From: Thermococcus sp.
Lineage (GTDB): Archaea > Methanobacteriota_B > Thermococci > Thermococcales > Thermococcaceae
Assembly (NCBI GenBank): GCA_021160985.1
Contig: JAGHBN010000191.1
Coordinates: 1 to 8,975 of the forward strand
Reading direction: 5' to 3'
DNA length: 8,975 nucleotides
Shown here: positions 5,483-8,975 of the stretch, piece by piece
Numbering within the stretch: the first letter of the stretch is position 1
Layout: every line of letters begins with the position of its first letter
Notes under the pieces: model-generated
Seen by the model: only the letters and a program-made list of their open reading frames with translations
The model's database searches: none
Told to the model about the DNA's origin: nothing
Translations under genes and position numbers: made by a program

Positions 5483-5830
5483 ATGGGAAAGTTCATAGTG
5501 TGGCCCTCCGAGATTGATGCACGACTGCCCCGGAAGTACGGCAGAAGCATAAGGAAAGACATTGCAGTGGAGAAGCCTTCAATTCAGGAGATTGTGGAAG
5601 CTGCAGAATCCCTCGGCATGAAGGTCATCGAGCTCAGGGATGACGCCATGAACCCAAGACTCAGCGGGCTTGACGAGGAGTACCGGCTCAAAGGCATGGC
5701 GAGAATCGAAAGCCCTCACGGGAAAACGAAGAGCCTCAAAATGATATCCCAGAAGATACGGGAAATCAGGAAAACCAGAACTAAACATTCAAAATCCGGG
5801 AAGCATAAGTCCAAGAGGAAAAAGAGGTAG
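5483..5830 (+). CDS. srp19: signal recognition particle 19 kDa protein SRP19
   Basis: SRP19 binds helices 6 and 8 of the archaeal 7S RNA and helps load SRP54 during assembly of the particle that targets membrane and secreted proteins. The family N terminus is clear: KFIVWPSEIDARLPRKYGR (residues 3-21). So is the NPRLSG motif (57-62), then ESPHGKTKSLKMISQKIREIR (76-96). Residues about 97-115 form a very basic Lys/Arg/Ser/His tail extending past the usual core, likely for extra RNA contact. The ATG at 5483 has AGGTGG 4 nt upstream. It ends 1 bp before the convergent Lrp-like gene. Confidence 0.95.
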   Translation: MGKFIVWPSEIDARLPRKYGRSIRKDIAVEKPSIQEIVEAAESLGMKVIELRDDAMNPRLSGLDEEYRLKGMARIESPHGKTKSLKMISQKIREIRKTRTKHSKSGKHKSKRKKR

Positions 5831-5831
5831 T

Positions 5832-6074
5832 TCACTCTTCATCCATTTCAACTACTATGGCCGTTGTGGTGTCGATAACGCCATCGATGTTGTGGATGTC
5901 ATGGAGTATCTTCCTCGTCAGCTCCCCGAGATCGTTGGCTTCGATGTGGACTATGGCGTCGTAGGGGCCAGTGACAGCATCTGCCTTTGTTACACCCGGA
6001 ATCTGCTTGAGCGCCTCTATGACGCTCCCAACCTTGCCTATTTCAACAGTCAACAAAACGTACGACCTGACCAT
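5832..6074 (-). CDS. stand-alone Lrp/AsnC effector-binding (RAM) domain protein
   Basis: This encodes 80 aa forming only the ligand-binding half of Lrp/AsnC regulators, without a DNA-binding domain. The pattern is beta-alpha-beta-beta-alpha-beta: YVLLTVEIG (5-13), a helix SVIEALKQI, the turn GVTKADAVTGPYDAIVHIEA (27-46), a helix ELTRKILHDI, and the closing strand VIDTTTAIVVEM. Such proteins form dimers or larger rings and may bind amino acids or co-assemble with full-length Lrp proteins. I choose the ATG at 6074 over the one at 6101 because GGTGAT lies 4 nt upstream of 6074, and the promoter predicts a transcript starting near 6099, too late for the longer form. Confidence 0.87.
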   Translation of the reverse strand: MVRSYVLLTVEIGKVGSVIEALKQIPGVTKADAVTGPYDAIVHIEANDLGELTRKILHDIHNIDGVIDTTTAIVVEMDEE

Positions 6075-6119
6075 CGATATCACCGCCGGAATTTTCTTCA
6101 TTTCCTACTTTGAGTTCCG

Positions 6120-6139
6120 TTCATTTAAGCTTTTCGCAA
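6120..6139 (-). promoter_or_regulatory. BRE/TATA promoter of the Lrp-like gene
   Basis: On the minus strand GCGAAAAGCTTAAATGAA closely fits the Thermococcales BRE/TATA form (CGAAA-g-cTTAAA). It predicts transcription starting near 6099, leaving a leader of about 25 nt before the ATG at 6074. Confidence 0.6.
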
Positions 6140-6208
6140 TTTGTTCCGAAGTGCAGAAGAAAGATGATAATACCACTCCCGTGAATCAAAAACATCTGCC
6201 ATGGATGG

Positions 6209-6222
6209 ATAAGAGCTCTTAT
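6209..6222. promoter_or_regulatory. perfect 14-bp palindrome upstream of the ABC importer promoter
   Basis: ATAAGAGCTCTTAT is an exact palindrome centred about 35 bp upstream of the TATA centre of the solute-binding protein gene. That is a position open to an activator. It resembles no regulator motif that I can name. Confidence 0.4.
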
Positions 6223-6237
6223 GCTTACCTGTGCGCA

Positions 6238-6255
6238 TCGAAAGATTTATTATAA
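6238..6255 (+). promoter_or_regulatory. strong BRE/TATA promoter of the ABC importer operon
   Basis: TCGAAAGATTTATTATAA is a near-consensus BRE (CGAAAG) plus TATA (TTTATTATA). It predicts a transcript start near 6275 and a short leader carrying GAGGTGAT (6288-6295), 5 nt before the ATG at 6301. Strong promoter, ribosome site and codon bias together suggest high expression. Confidence 0.7.
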
Positions 6256-6300
6256 TCACTGGGCACATTTATAGTGCAGATACCTCCGAGGTGATGCCTG

Positions 6301-8412
6301 ATGAAAACAAAAAGCCAGCTACTGGCTGTTTTTATAGTGTTTTTAGTGGCCTTTTCAGTCGTGGCCAGCGGCTGTATTGGTGGAGGCGGCGAGGAAACAA
6401 CGTCGAGCCAGAGCCAGACATCCGGTACAGAGACCGGGACCGTTGCCCCCAGCATACTTGAGATGGATAAGGTCTACGTGATAAAAACCGACAAGAGCGT
6501 TGTAATTGTCGGCCCGAAGGGTGAAAGCCCGAGCGTTGAGATACCAAGCGGTAAGAAGACGATAAAAATCGAGTACGAGGTCGACACCGAGAATACCCCC
6601 GACGTTAAGACCCTTATGGAAGAAGGTCAGGGATTCGGTGCCATAAACCCTGCATTCTTCCGCGATGAGCACGTTGATGCCCTCGTTATAGCCGCGAGGC
6701 GCGAAACCAACCCTGAGGTCAGAACCGAGATCTTCAAGGCCCTCTACATTCTCGGAAACAAGCTCGTTCCAGAGGCCATTCTCGGCCAGAACAGGCAGCT
6801 CCGTGTCTACTGGGACTGGGTGAAGGGTCGCTACTACCACCCGACCCTTGCGGAGCGCTACGACCTCCTCGGCGAGGACTCGAACGCTCCCTCAGTTAAG
6901 ATAGGTATCAAGGACTATGAGAACGATCCTGAGACCTACGTCATAGCCACAATCGGCTGGCCGGAGAGCCTTGACCCGGCAATGACCTATGAGACCTTCG
7001 GATGGGAGCTCTGGCACGAGGTCGGCGACACCCTCGTCACCTACTGGAAGGAGAACACCGAGACCGTCAGCCCCGACCTGGCGGTTGCCTGGGCCCACAA
7101 CAAGGAGGGCACCGAGTGGTACTTCCTCATCCGCGGTGGAGTCGTTGCGTACGACCCGTGGAACGACAAGACCTACCCGATAGACGCTACCGATGTGGCC
7201 TTCACGTTCCTCCGCGTCGAGAGGCTCGGACACAGCGTCAGCTGGATGGTCGACAGCTTCATGGACGTCAACAACTCGGCGGCGATTACCGAGGAGGAGC
7301 TTGATGGCTACCTCAAGGACAACCCGCTCATCGCCGAGTTCAACGGTCAGGTCAAGGAAATCCACTCCGTTGAGGAGCTCAAGCAGTTCTTCGGATACAG
7401 CGGCGAGACCGCGGGCGTCTTCAAGCTCGTCCTCCCGAACCCGTACGCGCCGGTTCTGAGCATCCTCGCCGACCCGTTCCTCAGCGTCGTCCCGATGGAG
7501 TACCTCCTCGGCGACAAATACGAGGAGGCCCTGCAGGCCAGCAACAACGGCCACGACCCGAGCGCCTGGTGGAACTACATCCAGTCCGGCAAGGACGACC
7601 CGACCCACCAGCTCATGCACCAGAAGCCCGTTGGAACCGGACCCTTCTACGTCAAGGACTACCAGGAGAACAGCTACATAGTCCTCGAGTACAACCCGCA
7701 CTACTGGAACGCCACCAGCAACCCAGGCCACAAGTACGTTATCTACGTCATTAACAACGACGGCCAGGCAAGGATAAACCTGTTCCAGACCGGTACCGCC
7801 GATGTTGCCGTGATACCTACCGAGAAGTTAGAAAGCGTGAAGAACCTGGAGCTCAGCGGCTTCCACTCCGTGGTCAAGACCGACATCCTCCAGCCAATCC
7901 TCACGTTCCTGGTCTTCAACACCCAGAAGGAGCCCTTCAACAACCCGAAGGTCAGAGAGGCCCTTGCCTACGCCATCCCGTACGACCAGATAAGGCAGAT
8001 CGTCTACCAGGGACTCCTGGAGCCCAACTACGGCCCGATACCCAAGCCGTGGCCGGGATACATGGAGGAGGGCATCATTAAGTACACCTACGACGTCAAC
8101 AAGGCCAAGCAGCTCCTCCAGGAGGCAGGAGTTGACCCGAGCAAGTACTCCATCGAGCTCATCTACAACGAGGGTAACCCCCAGCGTGAGAAGATTATGA
8201 CCCTCATACAGAACGTCTGGAGTCAGCTCGGCTTCCAGGTCACAGTGAACAGCTACAACTGGCCGACCTACCTCAGCAAGACAGAGCACGGCGACTACCA
8301 CGTCTACGTTGTCGGATGGGTTCCGGACTACCTTGACTCCGACAACTGGGTTGGCCCGTTCCTCTACGGTGCCACCGAGTTCAAGAGCCTCGAAGTCAAC
8401 GTCTCCGGATGA
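6301..8412 (+). CDS. circularly permuted family-5 ABC solute-binding lipoprotein
   Basis: This is the extracellular binding protein of a dipeptide/oligopeptide-type importer (SBP_bac_5, DppA/OppA-like); the true ligand could be a peptide or a sugar. It is 703 aa. A signal peptide ends in the lipobox VASGC (C25), followed by a Gly/Ser/Thr linker to about 48. Residues 50-100 are a beta-rich stretch I cannot place. Residues 116-190 (NPAFFRDEHVDALV to RYDLL) resemble the normal C-terminal end of the family. Residues 212-690 then follow the usual order: ATIGWPESLDPAM (216-228), SPDLAVAW, KPVGTGPFYV (442-451), NPKVREALAYAI (548-559), YTYDVNKAKQLLQEAG (595-610) and GWVPDYLDSDNW (672-683), ending abruptly after FLYGATEF. 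The order is therefore permuted. An EF-hand-like loop sits at 322-333. Codons from about 6840 on strongly favour C-ending forms, as in highly expressed genes. Confidence 0.92.
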   Translation: MKTKSQLLAVFIVFLVAFSVVASGCIGGGGEETTSSQSQTSGTETGTVAPSILEMDKVYVIKTDKSVVIVGPKGESPSVEIPSGKKTIKIEYEVDTENTPDVKTLMEEGQGFGAINPAFFRDEHVDALVIAARRETNPEVRTEIFKALYILGNKLVPEAILGQNRQLRVYWDWVKGRYYHPTLAERYDLLGEDSNAPSVKIGIKDYENDPETYVIATIGWPESLDPAMTYETFGWELWHEVGDTLVTYWKENTETVSPDLAVAWAHNKEGTEWYFLIRGGVVAYDPWNDKTYPIDATDVAFTFLRVERLGHSVSWMVDSFMDVNNSAAITEEELDGYLKDNPLIAEFNGQVKEIHSVEELKQFFGYSGETAGVFKLVLPNPYAPVLSILADPFLSVVPMEYLLGDKYEEALQASNNGHDPSAWWNYIQSGKDDPTHQLMHQKPVGTGPFYVKDYQENSYIVLEYNPHYWNATSNPGHKYVIYVINNDGQARINLFQTGTADVAVIPTEKLESVKNLELSGFHSVVKTDILQPILTFLVFNTQKEPFNNPKVREALAYAIPYDQIRQIVYQGLLEPNYGPIPKPWPGYMEEGIIKYTYDVNKAKQLLQEAGVDPSKYSIELIYNEGNPQREKIMTLIQNVWSQLGFQVTVNSYNWPTYLSKTEHGDYHVYVVGWVPDYLDSDNWVGPFLYGATEFKSLEVNVSG

Positions 8413-8414
8413 TG

Positions 8415-8440
8415 CATTTCTTTTCTTTCCATTTGTTTTC
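8415..8440 (+). terminator. T-rich tract between binding protein and permease
   Basis: Just after the stop codon the plus strand is a pyrimidine-rich run with TTTC, TTTTC, TTTCC and TTTGTTTTC blocks. Archaeal polymerase terminates at such T tracts without a hairpin. Here it lies inside an operon, so it would act as a partial terminator that keeps binding protein transcripts in excess of permease transcripts. Confidence 0.5.
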
Positions 8441-8471
8441 AAGGGCAAGGACAGCAGGGAGGTGAGTGAAG

Positions 8472-8975
8472 TTGGCCAACCTGAAGAAGTTCCTCGTTAG
8501 AAGGCTCCTGACGTTTATACCTACAATCATCGGAGTCACGCTTATCGTGTTCCTTATAGCCTACGTTATCCCCGCCGACCCGGCAAGGGCATGGGCGGGT
8601 GGAGAAAAGGCAACTCAGGAGGCCATTCAGAAGATACGGGAGCAGTACCATATGGACGACCCCTGGTACGAACAGTACTGGTTTTTAATCAGTGGGCTCG
8701 CCAGGAACAAGATTGTTGACCCGAGAACCTCAAATTATGTGTTTGATGATATTGGAAAGAGATTTCCGGTAACCTTTGAGCTGACGCTGGTGGCGTTCTT
8801 TTTCATCCTGATAATAGGCCTTCCCCTGGGTATGCTGGCCGCCCTTAAGCGGAACACGTGGCTCGATACTATAGTTAGGATATTCGCCCTAACCGGCGTC
8901 TCGATGCCCATCTTCTGGCTGGGCTACATGCTCATCTACATCTTCTTCGTTAAATGGCGCGTCATAACCCTGGCA
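8472..8975 (+). CDS. dppB: DppB/OppB-type ABC permease, 3' end outside window
   Basis: This is the first membrane subunit of the peptide-type importer and would form the translocation pore with a DppC-like partner, presumably encoded further right. The 168 codons in the window begin KKFLVRRLLTFIPTIIGVTL (residues 5-24), the classic N terminus of the family. A long external loop follows (33-98, with the family-typical IREQYHMDDPWYEQYW), then RFPVTFELTL and a second transmembrane helix (about 101-124), then the conserved ALTGVSMPIFWLGYMLIY (139-156). The start is TTG at 8472: GGAGGTGA (8458-8465) lies 6 nt upstream, whereas the in-frame GTG at 8466 would touch it. The reading frame is open to the right edge, so this is a window truncation and not a broken gene. 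Confidence 0.92.
   Translation, partial: MANLKKFLVRRLLTFIPTIIGVTLIVFLIAYVIPADPARAWAGGEKATQEAIQKIREQYHMDDPWYEQYWFLISGLARNKIVDPRTSNYVFDDIGKRFPVTFELTLVAFFFILIIGLPLGMLAALKRNTWLDTIVRIFALTGVSMPIFWLGYMLIYIFFVKWRVITLA

Noticed and set aside
6075..6101. Upstream ATG at 6101 for the Lrp-like gene
   Set aside because: It has a weak ribosome site and lies upstream of the predicted transcript start; the ATG at 6074 has GGTGAT at good spacing and fits the family length.
6102..6208. Further C/D sRNA suggested by GATGAT near 6163
   Set aside because: No CTGA boxes at suitable distances on either strand; apart from the Lrp-like gene's promoter I see nothing else in this stretch.
6892..7731. Minus-strand 279-aa open frame inside the binding-protein gene
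   Set aside because: It is low-complexity Val/Leu/Asp-rich and explained by the strong C-ending codon bias of the real gene on the other strand.
8390..8471. Possible frameshift that truncated the C terminus of the binding protein
   Set aside because: No family-like sequence appears in any frame before the permease ribosome site, and the missing segment is found intact at the N terminus.

Overview
The window looks like a chromosomal segment of a Thermococcus-like hyperthermophilic archaeon (Thermococcales). The evidence is an archaeal SRP19, a TrmI-type tRNA m1A methyltransferase with the cysteine pair known from Pyrococcus, a DUF257 protein (a family first defined in Pyrococcus), an Nfn-type ferredoxin:NADP oxidoreductase pair, BRE/TATA promoters of the form GAAAG-TTTAWA, GGAGGTGA-type ribosome sites, and a full match to the Thermococcales SurR operator. 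Genus and species cannot be fixed from this window.

Layout. 1-279: two tandem, related C/D-box-sRNA-like elements on the minus strand, then a TATA box and a perfect 22-bp palindrome in front of a P-loop ATPase gene (280-1374, +). 1382-3696 (-): the redox operon nfnS-nfnL (small subunit first), with its promoter, SurR-type sites and a leader inverted repeat in 3715-3790. 3862-4065 (+): a small two-helix membrane protein whose end overlaps the convergent trmI. 4052-5426 (-): DUF257 protein plus trmI, overlapping and probably cotranscribed. 5483-5830 (+): srp19, divergent from the DUF257 gene over a 56-bp shared promoter region. 5832-6074 (-): a stand-alone Lrp/AsnC effector-binding (RAM) domain protein. 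6301 to the right edge (+): the start of a peptide-type ABC importer operon, with a large lipoprotein solute-binding protein, a T-rich linker, and the first permease, which is cut by the window end.

How the genes fit together. The window mixes housekeeping RNA and protein-targeting functions (C/D guides, TrmI, SRP19), redox balance (NfnSL) under likely sulfur-responsive control, and peptide uptake, which suits a peptide-fermenting, sulfur-reducing archaeon.

The most notable observations are: (1) the solute-binding protein appears circularly permuted, with the segment that normally ends family-5 binding proteins placed at the N terminus after the lipobox; (2) the NfnS subunit lacks the usual glycine-rich NAD-site motif, as expected for the NfnII/Xfn paralogue whose third substrate is unknown, and its promoter carries a complete SurR consensus; (3) a long perfect palindrome with a third half-site sits over the start of the ATPase gene; (4) a duplicated pair of C/D-like sRNAs lies next to it.
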